This document shows positions 36,201 through 46,948 of a stretch of DNA of 64,000 bases, one piece after another. The notes beneath the pieces are model-generated. The model was given only the letters and a program-made list of their open reading frames with translations. It ran no database searches and was not told the DNA's origin. Every line of letters begins with the position of its first letter. Position 1 is the stretch's first letter. The stretch covers positions 443,266-507,265 of the forward strand of contig QAOA01003577.1 of assembly GCA_003255065.1 (NCBI GenBank), in the 5' to 3' direction. Made by a program: the position numbers and the translations under genes. Origin of the DNA: Cercis canadensis. Its lineage: Eukaryota; Streptophyta; Magnoliopsida; Fabales; Fabaceae.

Positions 36201-38206
36201 CTGAAGAAACTGAATATGCAGAGAAAAATTCACTAAATAAGGAAGACATGTTTCAAGTTGAGCACAATGAGCAGGATAAAGTCTTCTCGTCAAGTTCCAT
36301 TGATCAGGGCAATATTGATCTTCACCAAGATTTGGATAAGAAGGTGGATTCTTCCTCTGGCTTGGACATTAACCTGTCAAGCACAGACAAATCAGCGTTT
36401 GCACCATCTTCTAGTGATCATTATGAAAGTCAGGTAATTCACATGATAATTATACTTCAAAACAAGTTTTAGCCACCGAACTTCTTTTGCTTAAATCTAT
36501 ATCACAGTTCTATGTGAGAGTCCAATTTTACCCATTAGTTTTATGTAATTGTTCACTGTCATTGTTAATCTGACATACAAGTTTGCCACTTTCTGTAGAT
36601 TAGCATATCAGATATAGTGTCCCTCTTGTCAAACTTGTTACTGATGACCCATAATTTGTTAACCCTACCCCCACCAAACACAAGAAGAATTTGTGCATGA
36701 ATTTCATAGAAATATGAATTATGATAATAGATATCAAACACTTAGAATGCTTAGTGGTTAAGTGTATATATATATATATATATACACTTAACCACTAAGC
36801 ATTCTAAGTGTTTGATATCTATTATCATAATTCATATTTCTATGAAATTCATGCATATATATATATATGTATGTATCTATTAAGAATTTCAGTTTCATTG
36901 CACAACTAAAGGAATATTTTGTTTTATTGCTTAGTGGCAAATGCTCAAATAATATATTCCTTGACTATTTGTACATGCACATGCTTGATGTGCACAAAGC
37001 CTTTATTCAGTCCTGTTGATCCGTTTTCATCTAATGCCCATCGACAGCTGTGCTAACATTGAATAGATTCACTAAAAAGTTAGGTTATTGATGCAAGACT
37101 AAAATATTAAATAGCTGATAAGTTCTTTTGACATTCTGCAGAAGTCATCTATCATCCCAGTAGAATCCACACAGGTTGTTAGCACTTCCAACAATGGAGT
37201 TGGAGAAGTCTATGATTCCACGCACAAAATTTCACTAAATATATCTTCCATGACTTCTGATGCATCTGAGACTCCTGAATTTAAATCACCCAGTGGCGAA
37301 GTGGATCTGGCAGCTGTTATACTAGAGGAATTGATAGATGAAGACCAAAGTGAGGTGCTAGAACAATTGAATCTTTTAGCTGAAGGCTACAGATCTCAAT
37401 TTACTGAAGAAAATGTCAGAGATTTAGATGAGATAAAGGAAATTGATGAAAGGATCTTGTCAGAATTGGACACTGTTGGGGATTTTAGCATCAGCGATGC
37501 TGGTGTATCACTTCATCCTGATCGTGTGGCAGAGGAAACTACTGTTGCGGATGCTCAAGATAGTTCATTGCCTAAAGATGTAAAGATAACAGAGGTTGAG
37601 CAGGACATCCCGGTTCTCGAAGCAAGAGCGCTGGAAGATATTGACTTGACTTTCAAGCAACTTCAAGAAGGAGCAGATATTAATGAGGTTATCCTTCCAA
37701 GTATGATTAAGGGTCAGCTTGTTAGTGAAGAATCTAAAGATCATTTAGAAGCTAATTCAGATTTGCAAGTTGTTGAGCAGGACATCCCGGTTCTCGAAGC
37801 AAGATCACTGGAAGATATTGACTTGACTTTCAAGCAACTTCAAGAAGGAGCAGATATTAATGAGGTTATCCTTCCAAGTATGATTAAGGATCAGCTTGTT
37901 AGTGAAGAATCTAAAGATCATTTGGAAGCTAATTCAGACTTGCAAGTTGTTGAAGCCAGATCTCTGGATGATATTGATATTGCTTTAAAGCAAATCTCCG
38001 AAGGTAATCCAGGGGAGCTGCCAAAATCCTTGGATTCAACGGATGGATCAGTCAAAATAGAAGAAAATGAAGTTGTTACTGAGGATATGAGCGGAATTTC
38101 GGGTAAATCAGAAAATGTACCCATGAGCAGCTCTAGTAATGAAGCAAAGTCTCACAGTAGGAAACCTAGTTCCAGCTCTAGCTCTAGCTCTAGTGATTCT
38201 GATTGA
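33263..38206 (+). CDS. Large acidic two-helix membrane protein of unknown function (At5g17910-like)
   Basis: Two coding exons, 33263-36433 and 37142-38206, encode 1411 residues. The start MGSALEFGIHIRKLL matches plant relatives. Residues 31-73 hold two adjacent hydrophobic stretches (FLVGFLCFLIILY and FLFSILVSVSPVLVCTAVLL). The rest is highly acidic and low-complexity, with DEEEEEETEGG-type runs. One conserved block has paired RRNPFELPDDPYAAMGLPP and RRNPFDIPYDSNEEKPDL motifs, then FFRRHESFSWGPS and PVFVSERMTSEGTSYSSFQ. The C-terminus has EARSLEDIDLTFKQL repeats and a serine run ending DSD. Relatives are annotated only by vague names, so no function is assigned. Odd points: a 177-base tandem duplication at 37595-37948, a perfect palindrome in the 36434-37141 intron, and a second copy of the gene end after an N at 38431. 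Confidence 0.87.
36694..36855. repeat. Perfect 162-base palindrome with a TA-repeat centre
   Basis: Two arms of 81 bases are exact reverse complements with no spacer; the centre is (TA)n between 36765 and 36784. The outer ends read TGCATGAATT and AATTCATGCA. It lies in the only coding-region intron of the acidic membrane protein gene. It codes for nothing. Confidence 0.95.
37595..37948 (+). repeat. Tandem duplication of a 177-base coding unit
   Basis: Units 37595-37771 and 37772-37948 differ at about five bases by eye and keep the reading frame, so a 59-residue module containing EARxLEDIDLTFKQLQEGAD and NEVILPSMIK is present twice. A diverged partial third unit (EARSLDDIDIALKQISEG) follows. 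Confidence 0.95.
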
Positions 38207-38430
38207 TCCTGACTACTGAGAAGTCAATGCGAGCCAGAAGACAGAGTTGGAAGTTTCTTATTTATGTTTTTACTTCTTCTGCAATGGTGGGAGTTTGGGT
38301 TTCTACCCTCGATGTCATCATGTCTTGGTTAATGGTAGTCAGGTTCCTCTATTTTTGATGGATTGATTTCTTCAAGAATGAGTTTTGGTTTGATTTCTTG
38401 AAGCATGGAGTCTTTTTTTTTTTTTTTTGG
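37982..38430 (+). repeat. First version of the duplicated gene end (left of the N)
   Basis: This 449-base stretch holds the last 75 codons of the acidic protein gene with the stop at 38204-38206, and its 3' flank down to a T run ending in GG. It is nearly identical to 38432-38879. Confidence 0.95.
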
Positions 38431-38431
38431 N

Positions 38432-38879
38432 GCTTTAAAGCAAATCTCCGAAGGTAATCCAGGGGAGCTGCCAAAATCCTTGGATTCAACGGATGGATCA
38501 GTCAAAATAGAAGAAAATGAAGTTGTTACTGAGGATATGAGCGGAATTTCGGGTAAATCAGAAAATGTACCCATGAGCAGCTCTAGTAATGAAGCAAAGT
38601 CTCACAGTAGGAAACCTAGTTCCAGCTCTAGCTCTAGCTCTAGCTCTAGTGATTCTGATTGATCCTGACTACTGAGAAGTCAATGCGAGCCAGAAGACAG
38701 AGTTGGAAGTTTCTTAATTATGTTTTTACTTCTTCTGCAATGGTGGGAGTTTGGGTTTCTACCCTCGATGTCATCATGTCTTGGTTAATGGTAGTCAGGT
38801 TCCTCTATTTTTGATGGATTGATTTCTTCAAGAATGAGTTTTGGTTTGATTTCTTGAAGCATGGAGTTTTTTTTTTTGG
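38432..38879 (+). repeat. Second version of the duplicated gene end (right of the N)
   Basis: The copy starts immediately after the N at 38431, mid-codon-run of the coding sequence, with no start or promoter, and ends at the same T run plus GG before continuing into unique DNA. It differs from the first copy by one extra AGCTCT unit (two more serines), one T/A change and the T-run length. An open frame ending at 38662 is therefore not a separate gene. Confidence 0.93.
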
Positions 38880-39803
38880 TTCAGTTTTTGGCTTTGAGTG
38901 TGAGCAGTATAAGGCATATAGCGCGAGAGCTTTTTCAGCAGTTGCACATTGTTTAGTCCCAAAAAGAATTGCATATTGTACATTATACTTTGATTGTAGA
39001 AATGATGATTGGACTTTTTTTTTCTTTCTTTTTTTTAATGTGTAAATAGAGCAAGTAGTTGTTTTCTGGTCTTTTTGTTTTCATCCAACATAATTTTCTT
39101 GTGTCTTTCACTTGCTGAGATCATTTGAGGTCCAAAGAATGAAGCCATTGTCATATGCATCTATCTCTGATTAGAATAACATAATTTGTAAAATAATTTC
39201 CTTACCAAAGGTGTATTTGGTAAAAAGAAAATGAGCATTGAATCATCGTTATTTAGTGTTGAAACCAAACCTAAAGTCATAGTTAAAAAGTGTTTTTTTG
39301 CTTTTAAAAAAGATGGATATTTTATCTTGATCAAATATTTTTTTTTAAAAATAAAATAAATAAAATTTAAAAAAGAGAACATATTTATGTATCTTCGTTG
39401 ATAATTATTTCTCTACTTTCTTGTTTTAGCATTTCCAATTTTCCATTCATCAAAGCACATCCTAAATCTATATAAATGTACAAAAAGATCGTTGTCTTCC
39501 TTCTTCTAGCAGCATCCTCTCAAATTACGTTGATAATTTTCATATTTAATTTAATAGATTCCTGCTTGGGTCGGGTATAATACAATCCATTGGGTGCTTA
39601 TATAATAATTGTATCTGTTGTAGTAACTATGGCTCAATTTTAAAGTTGAATTTGTCATTAAACCGTAACAATTTGATTTAAATCACCCTGCATTTTTTAT
39701 AATTTAAATCCAATTGAGAAGAGTGTAGTAATTTTTTTTGGTACATAGAGTATTGTAAATTATGAACAATTACAGACATTAATTACAGAAAAAAAAAAAA
39801 GAG
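38880..39803. other. Convergent spacer
   Basis: The left part is the 3' flank of the acidic membrane protein gene. AT-rich sequence at 39170-39780 holds no gene I can support. The COMM-like gene ends on the minus strand at 39804. Confidence 0.55.
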
Positions 39804-42800
39804 CTACTGCTTTTGCTTCTTGTTTGCTGGCTCGGAAGACGTCCCAACCTGCCAGATATATTAGAGAATGAGAAAATAAAAAACAGCTATGTTATACCTA
39901 GAATAAATGCTTCCTATGCTCCCATTGCGTTTACTCATTCCTAGAAACTAATTAAGAGATCAACTTCAAATTGTTAATTTATATTTGGCAAGCATATTGA
40001 TAGTAACAGATTTACTCTGCATGTTTTTGAAGTTTCATTTGATATTAGCAAATTACCATCCAATATTTAATGGATCATCTGCTTTCCCTTTCTGTTATCC
40101 ATCCAACCAGCCATCATCCTTCTGTCTTGAATTAAGAAGAAACAATTTTTCAAATAAGGATAAATAATTCTTCTCTGCCTTTTATTTTTCAATAACATAA
40201 CATTTGATAAACTCCGGAAACTAAAGGGTTCCTTCTCCAATTTCCTATCATTTCATGACCTACATAGAAGAAATTCTTACCATCCTTGAGAGTTGTTCGC
40301 TGATGTAGGTCATTGATCTCAGCATAGCTTCAAGTGTGTCTCTAGAAAGCTGAAACTTCACCTCTGTTTCACCTAATGGAGACTTGCTATAATCATGTAG
40401 CTATCCAAGGAAAAAGAAAAAAAAGAAACACAGATAATAATAAGGCAAATGAAAAGAGACTCAATTCATAGATTTTCCTTCTAGAAATGCCCGTAAAAGC
40501 ATAAAGATAAAAATACATAATGAGGTTGTTTATCTGTTGTGATGTTCCTAGAGGTCAGGGGGAATATTTTTAACGACTGCTTCTGCTTTTCTTTCCTTTC
40601 TTACTTTTTATCCTTCATATTAACAATATTACACGATGATCTTTTTAAAATATCTGAAGAGCTTGTAACAAAATTCTATCAGTTTAACTGCTTCTAAAAG
40701 CAGCTTTGACATTAAATTATCAAACACCATTTTATAGCAGCTTATAAAAGCAATCTCACCCTGGTTCTAAAAGGGCAATAACAGTATAAAACACACTCGT
40801 AGCATGTTATAATCATTTAATCACAGGTGTTCAGTCTTCACAAAAGAATTACCCCACAGAATTGTTGGCTTACTTAGAATTTGATGGTACAACTTTCTTT
40901 ACACATGAACAATCAACTTAGACGTTTATCATCAGAAAGTGGATGGAGATAGAAGCAATCTGCTCATCATAATTGTTTTAGGCTTATGGATATTATGGAT
41001 CAAAAAGACACTTCTGTTCATTACCTTAAGGCTGACTATAGCCACTTTATCTGCTGGTGATGAGCCACGATTCTCCATGGTCCAAGTCATTGATTTGAGG
41101 CGGGCAAGACTTTCCTATAATTTTTTTATTTGATAAAAAAAAAAGGAAATATAAATTATTATGAATAAATATACCACCATGCACATAAATATATGCACGT
41201 GTCCACATGGGGTCTTACATCTGTACAAGGGAATTCACCACCATATTCTATCAGATATAATACAACTAAAACTCAACCCTAGCCAGCTTAACCCCTACAT
41301 GCTCAATTTCTGGATTCCTTATTTAAAACTAAATGAGATATCTTAAATATATTATATTTTTCAAGTCCTAGTTATTTACCATCCACTATATGTTCTGTCT
41401 ACATATCTTTCCTAATCACTTCTACTCATCCAGTGTAACTCTAGTTCTTTACTTCCTCTTCAACTCCTCTACTTCCTATCATCTTGCCCATACTTGCTGC
41501 TGGATTAAATCCACCATGCTGAACATGAAACCGTCTCCATCTACTCCCTTTGACCTATAGGCAGCCATATATATCTACCTCAGCTAAGAATTTAAAGATC
41601 TCAAAAAAAAATAAAAAATCCTGAAACTTGTCTCTGATGAAAGATGGAGTACTAGGAAAGTTATGCAAAAATGCATCGTGGAAAGAGAAGATATGTAACT
41701 AATAGTGTACTAATAATCTGATAATTTACAACAGAAACAGTGAAAGACAAATTAATCAATAGCTCTCAAGTACCAAATTGTCAGAAGCAATGTCAGATTG
41801 GAAGCATGAAGCCAGCCCTGACATGTTAATATCAGCAAGAAGTGGTGTTGAAATTCCAATATCATTGCCATTTAATCGGGTAAGAGGATCATCTTGACGT
41901 GGCCATGGAGATGTTGGCATCTCTGAAGGTGGCAAAGAAGTAAAAGACGGAGGAACATTTGTTCTGACCTGATAGGAAGTGCTTGTTCTTGGTGAGAAAT
42001 GCTGGAGAAATTGCACAGGAAAGCAGTGATGAGATGAGAATGGGCAAGAGAAAGATTAAAACTATTTGATCTTAATCCTTAAAAGTGAAATACATAGGTT
42101 TTTTTTTTCCCCCTTTCCTTCTTTCTATCTATATGTTAATCAATTATGTGGGGCTGCAGAATGAAGGATACCACACATGCAAATATGTCCTCACCAATGG
42201 ACTGAGAAAGACTTCCCTAGTACTAAAATGGGAGCAACCATCAGAAAAAGGAGATTGCCATTTTAATTGGTAGCATGAAATTATTTAACACAAATGATGT
42301 ATCATTTGAAACAAGCTTCATATAAAAAACCAAAACAGCATATTAACACAAATGTGTGTGTTGGAATCTCCTCATATATATAGGTAAGTATGCATGTAAG
42401 CTTCCAAATTTCAATGCATTTTCAACAGGACTGCGACACCTAACTTTAATACAAGGTAACTCGCAAGTAAAACCACTGATCAGCAACCTGACAACCGTTC
42501 CGAGGCTGATAACAGAGATTGCTAAATTAAGGCATTGGGTAAAGCTGAGAAATTCAACAAGTAGGTACACTAATACATTTATTATATGCTCGAAGAGCAT
42601 CTGTCCGTAACATGATTTGCAGACACGCATGTGTTTATGCCTGTGTGATATAGGCAAGTTTTCAGAGTCATAATATGGCATGTAAGATAAACAGGAAAAC
42701 AAATCCATGCATAACATGCGTCTACAGATATGAGAGGCCTCACCTGTTCTCTAGATATATCCTCCCTCCACTGGTCTTGAGATTTTTGGAACGATAATAC

Positions 42801-43540
42801 AAGAATGCTCTGCAGATCAAGTGGCAGATCAGGTGGAAACAGTTTCAGAAGATCATCACCAGTGAAATTTTGATATGCTGATTTCCTGATAAGTGAGCGT
42901 AGGCATGCCAAGACCTATTGTGACTGTCAGATTATTATACATAAATTCCATCATAAATAGTTCTACAGTTCATTGCAGAAATATAAAGTAAAAAGTTATC
43001 ATCGAAAGAAAAATGGCGTAACATATAATGAGTTATTCCCTCCTTTTAAAAGAAAACTAATTTTTCGTCATTGAAAGGTACAAACTCCTTTGGTTTCTAT
43101 ACTTTTGAAACCTCATATGTAATAATTTGCTTCTTCAACTTCAGCACTGTTAAAGGACCAAATTGAAGCAAGACAATTTGGAGGACGGGGAAGGGGGCTA
43201 AATTTGAGAAATTTGTACCTTTCAAGGAAAAACACGTGCCGCAACGTAATACTTAACAAATACTCTATCCAGAATACCAGGAAAAAAGAAAAGACCGAAA
43301 AATAATCATTCAACAAGAATCTAAAAAAAATGGAACTAAGAAATAAAGCGATATATGCATTACAGGGTCGACTTCGGAGAGAGAGGGAAGGTGGAGGAGG
43401 GTCTGGAAATGGGATTTTTCCGGAGATGGAAGGCCAGTTTTCCTGGTCTTCCAGAGGGTTGAAAGTAGGTGCTCAAGTGTGTCCTCTGACTTTATGGCCA
43501 AAAGTTTGTGCAGTTGCAGATATAGTGTCTCTTCTTCCAT
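39804..43540 (-). CDS. Probable COMM-domain protein
   Basis: Six coding exons on the minus strand, 43540-43364, 42914-42744, 42001-41774, 41114-41025, 40400-40281 and 39848-39804, sum to 831 bases, 276 residues. The N-terminal helical part ([20 protein letters not shown], then [20 protein letters not shown]) is followed by a Pro/Ser-rich linker. Residues about 197-262 ([45 protein letters not shown]) have the COMM pattern: a tryptophan-bearing first strand, a central strand, then a strand and a long helix. COMM proteins form heteromeric scaffolds tied to endosomal recycling and NF-kB or cullin control in animals; the plant role is not known to me. The start is the first ATG in frame. All junctions are GT-AG and keep frame. 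The gene is strongly supported, the family name less so. Confidence 0.72.
40600..40790. repeat. Possible hAT-type MITE fragment in a COMM-like gene intron
   Basis: Repeated motifs such as CTGCTTCTAAAAGCAGCTTT and AGCAGCTTATAAAAGCA resemble the interiors of plant hAT-type MITEs, but I could not define terminal repeats or a target duplication. Confidence 0.25.
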
Positions 43541-43753
43541 TTCTGCTTTTGGCGGCGGCAGTGGCGGTGGATGCTGCTGCTGATTCAGGTGTTATGTGTA
43601 AAACAGGGAGGAAACCGGCAAAAGCTGATGGTGGGGTAACAAAAAGTATCCGATTCGATCCGTTTCGTGGCGAGCGAGATAAAAAAAAGAACAAAAAGGT
43701 CAAAAAGCACGAAGAGGTTCTCATTTTGCCTCAAAAATTAGAGTTTATTAGTN

Positions 43754-43901
43754 ATAAAAATTATGATGATAATTGCTATGTGGTATAATAAAATATACAT
43801 ATATAATATTATATAATTATATATATATATATATATAATTATATAATATTATATATGTATATTTTATTATACCACATAGCAATTATCATCATAATTTTTA
43901 T
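43754..43901. repeat. Perfect 148-base palindrome directly beside an N
   Basis: Arms of 74 bases are exact reverse complements centred at 43827/43828 in a (TA)n run. The left arm starts at the base after the N at 43753, and the right arm runs on into the MITE-like copy that continues to about 44055. Confidence 0.95.
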
Positions 43902-44055
43902 ATTTTATTAAATATAAAATATAATTTATTATATTTTTGTAAATAAATTTAAAAATATTAAATTAAAGTTGTTAATTATATATATATATATATATTATTT
44001 AAACATTAATTATTTTCATAAGATATTACATTTGTATTAAAAATATCTCAAAACT
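43860..44055 (+). mobile_element. AT-rich MITE-like copy overlapping the palindrome
   Basis: It shares TTTTATTATACCACATAGC, ATAATTTTTATATTTTATTA and TAAATAAATTTAAAAATATT, plus an end like ATTAAAAATATCTCAAAAC, in the same order as the copies at 22597-22897 and the inverted copy at 55748-55957. Confidence 0.45.
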
Positions 44056-46948
44056 TTTTTTTATTTTAATATTATTAAATTTATTATGTCAAGTACTTTA
44101 AAATAATAAACAAAAAAGTATTCACTTAGTTGAAATTATCAAAATAATTCTATTAATAATAATAGAGTCAACACTTATTGAAAATCATTTGCCTATTAAT
44201 TTTTTATATTTTTTCTTCAAATATTCGAACTTAAAAATAATTATAAAAAACTTCCCTGCTCATTAAAAAAAAAAAATCCACGCCCAAAACAATGAAACAA
44301 AAACCCTCCATTCCCACCAAAAGTGAAAAATAATTGACAATTGATTATAGACAACAAATAATAATATGAGATCGGGAAACGGAGGAATAGAGGCAGCTGA
44401 TCTTCCGACTTGGGTTTGCTGTTAGAACTGAAGAAAACGAAGAAGAAATAGAGAGACAGAACCGGAGAACCTAAGGGTAGCTCATACCTGAGGCAAATAT
44501 TATTTTCTGGACCGTGGTGTGTGTGTGTGGTTCTGCTGCTTCCCTAGTAAGTCTTCTCTCCTGAATCTACCGTTACCAAAGTTACATGGGTTTATGCAGC
44601 TTATTTCTTTGTAAAAGTTAGGCTTTTCTCCTGAAAAGGGATTAATTTCAATCTGGGTCGGCCTTCGCCAGAGTGGGCGTTCCTTTGTGGAAATGGGTTC
44701 CCAATCTACGTCTTATTCAAACCATTTCCTCTCGGAATTTGGAATTTTGACACTCTCGTGTGTCTCTTCTTCTAACCCAAATATTTCACATGGAATAGCT
44801 TGACATATAGAGGATATGAGAACACGTGCACAAACGCATAGGCTATGCTCAATGGAACGGATATGGAATCCTCAGTAAGCTGTATGTCGTTGTCATTCTC
44901 ATTCCTACCCGGTTAATCCTGTATGAGGATGTATGTTAGTACAGAATCTGAAAATTAGGATAAAACTTGACATAAACATTTCATTAAAAGAAAATATGGG
45001 TAATTAGATATTGTGAATATAGGCATAATATAGTCTTTTTAGTGATTGTTTAATCTCAATCTTTGAAATGGGGGGTTTTGCCCAAGTTTAGAGGGGAGAA
45101 GGTGATATTTTGAATAGTTAGAATCGGACACTTTTGCAAAATCCAATTTTCACCTCTTGTGACAGTGGCCCTTAACTCCAAAATGTTGCTTCAGGTAAGT
45201 CATGGCCATGGTAGAAGTTTTTCTTGGTTCCATTATTGATGACAAGATATTGAACACTAAAGTATAAATTTCGGCTTCATCAATTGTTTTGTTTAGTCAA
45301 TTCCATTTCCTTTATTCCTTGGAATATTGTTTTTTAATTTTCCATAATAGACATGGGTCATGACCCCTAATGTTTTCACCTTTTGTATCTCTTAATCTAT
45401 CGAGGATAAGTTTTTCACCTTTTATCATTTGTTGTACTGGGAACTCTGGGAAGCTTTCTGGCAATTCTTGCTTATCCATTGTGCTGGTTTCTAATGAACA
45501 TAATGATCACATGTGATAACGAGTCATTGTTAGTTCTGAAAATCAGTGAGGCTGTGTCTATGGTGGTAGGACTTATTCTTTGGTTGAAATCGTCAATGAA
45601 AACGTGTGTTATGGAAGTCTACAAACATGTTTCATGGATAGAGGTGATGTCCTGCCTCATTCCCAGTTTTAAGCCTTTAACTGAAGCAATGAACCCTAGA
45701 AGGAGATTGTTTTCAAATTGGCATGGGGTTTAGTGGATACTTACTTCCACAACTTGGATTATCTAAATTTTCAAATATGTCTTGTTATTATTGATAATTT
45801 CACATGTCACATGAGCAGAACTACAAAAAAAAAAAAAACAAGTCAAGCGTGTGGTAGAATTCTTGTAAACATGGATGTTTTTAATAGGATTTTTGTGACA
45901 TTATTCTTGGTAAACTATTCTTGTACAGCCTGTGATTGATAATTTCATGTGTCTTGATAATACACAAAGAGGACGCATTTTTGTGATCTGGTGTACTGTT
46001 TACACGATAGTGGAGAATTTTTTGGGCATGTTCTTCTTTGTCATGGCTCAGGTGCTGTGCGATTTGCCTTTTTTTTCTTTTTATGATGTTGGATGTTGCT
46101 GTTGACAGTTAAAAGAGTTATCAGATGCTAGGGATACCTAGGAGTATGAAACAAAATATAATTTTGGGGATGGTGCCTATTTATTTGGTGATGTGTTTGG
46201 TTGGAAAGTTTGATTGAGAATGAGTATGTGAGGAGATTTGGAGCAATTTTCTTTTGTAATCTTCTCTTGGATCATACCTTGCGATTCTTTTGGCTTCTGG
46301 GTGTCTTTCTGGTTCTAAAATCTCTGTCTTGTAGATGATATTATTTGCTCCCCCTTTTATCTTTTCCTCTTCAAGCTCCTTACTGTACACCTTCTGCTGT
46401 ATATATATTTGGTCAATCACTGCATTTTAAATAAACTTTTCATTCATCAAAAAGGAAACAAGAGAAGAAAGGGAAAAAAAAAATGCATGGTGCTTTGACA
46501 GTTTTAATGGCATCATAAGCCATTCTTGGATTTTAATTTTTGTTCTCTTACTAGTCTTTTATGCTTTGAATTTGTCTACCTCACGCTTAGTATCAGCTGT
46601 TATGATGATGGCATTGAGTATGCAGTTCAAATTGTTGTTGTTGCTACTGAAAATAAATGCGTTGTAATTTTATGCTGCTCATCACTTGCTAGTGGCAGAT
46701 TGATAGTTCACCTTCTCTAGTCCTCAAAGTTGCTTAATTAGTATGTTATCTTTATTTATTAAACTAATATTATTAAATGGATGGATGAAATATCAGAAGC
46801 TGACCAGCTCTTCTTCATGAAGACTTTACATGTTTCTCTTTATGCCCTTAATTCATTCTAAGTTTTGAGATCCATATTTTTATTGACCCTGCTTTCTTGT
46901 GAATTATAGGAGTAACTTCAGGATATGTGAAACTTGTCAAAAAGCAGT

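Larger units (their letters stand above)
43541..46948. other. Divergent promoter region and leader intron of the CID gene
   Basis: The leader of the minus-strand COMM-like gene occupies about 43541-43750. An N (43753), a palindrome (43754-43901) and a MITE-like stretch (43860-44055) follow. From about 44380 the plus strand looks like the CID gene leader, with a donor CTA|GTAAGT at 44547. The matching acceptor AATTATAG is at 46909, implying a 2363-base leader intron. The interval 46240-46490 inside it resembles a LINE 3' tail. No separate gene is supported in 44547-46909. Confidence 0.45.

Noticed and set aside
38405-38662. Open frame that looks like a separate small gene
   Set aside because: It is the second version of the acidic membrane protein gene end, joined after an N and preceded by a T run. 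It has no start or promoter of its own.
43330-43788. 152-codon plus-strand frame over the start of the COMM-like gene
   Set aside because: It is antisense to a spliced gene whose exons close in frame, and runs across the N.
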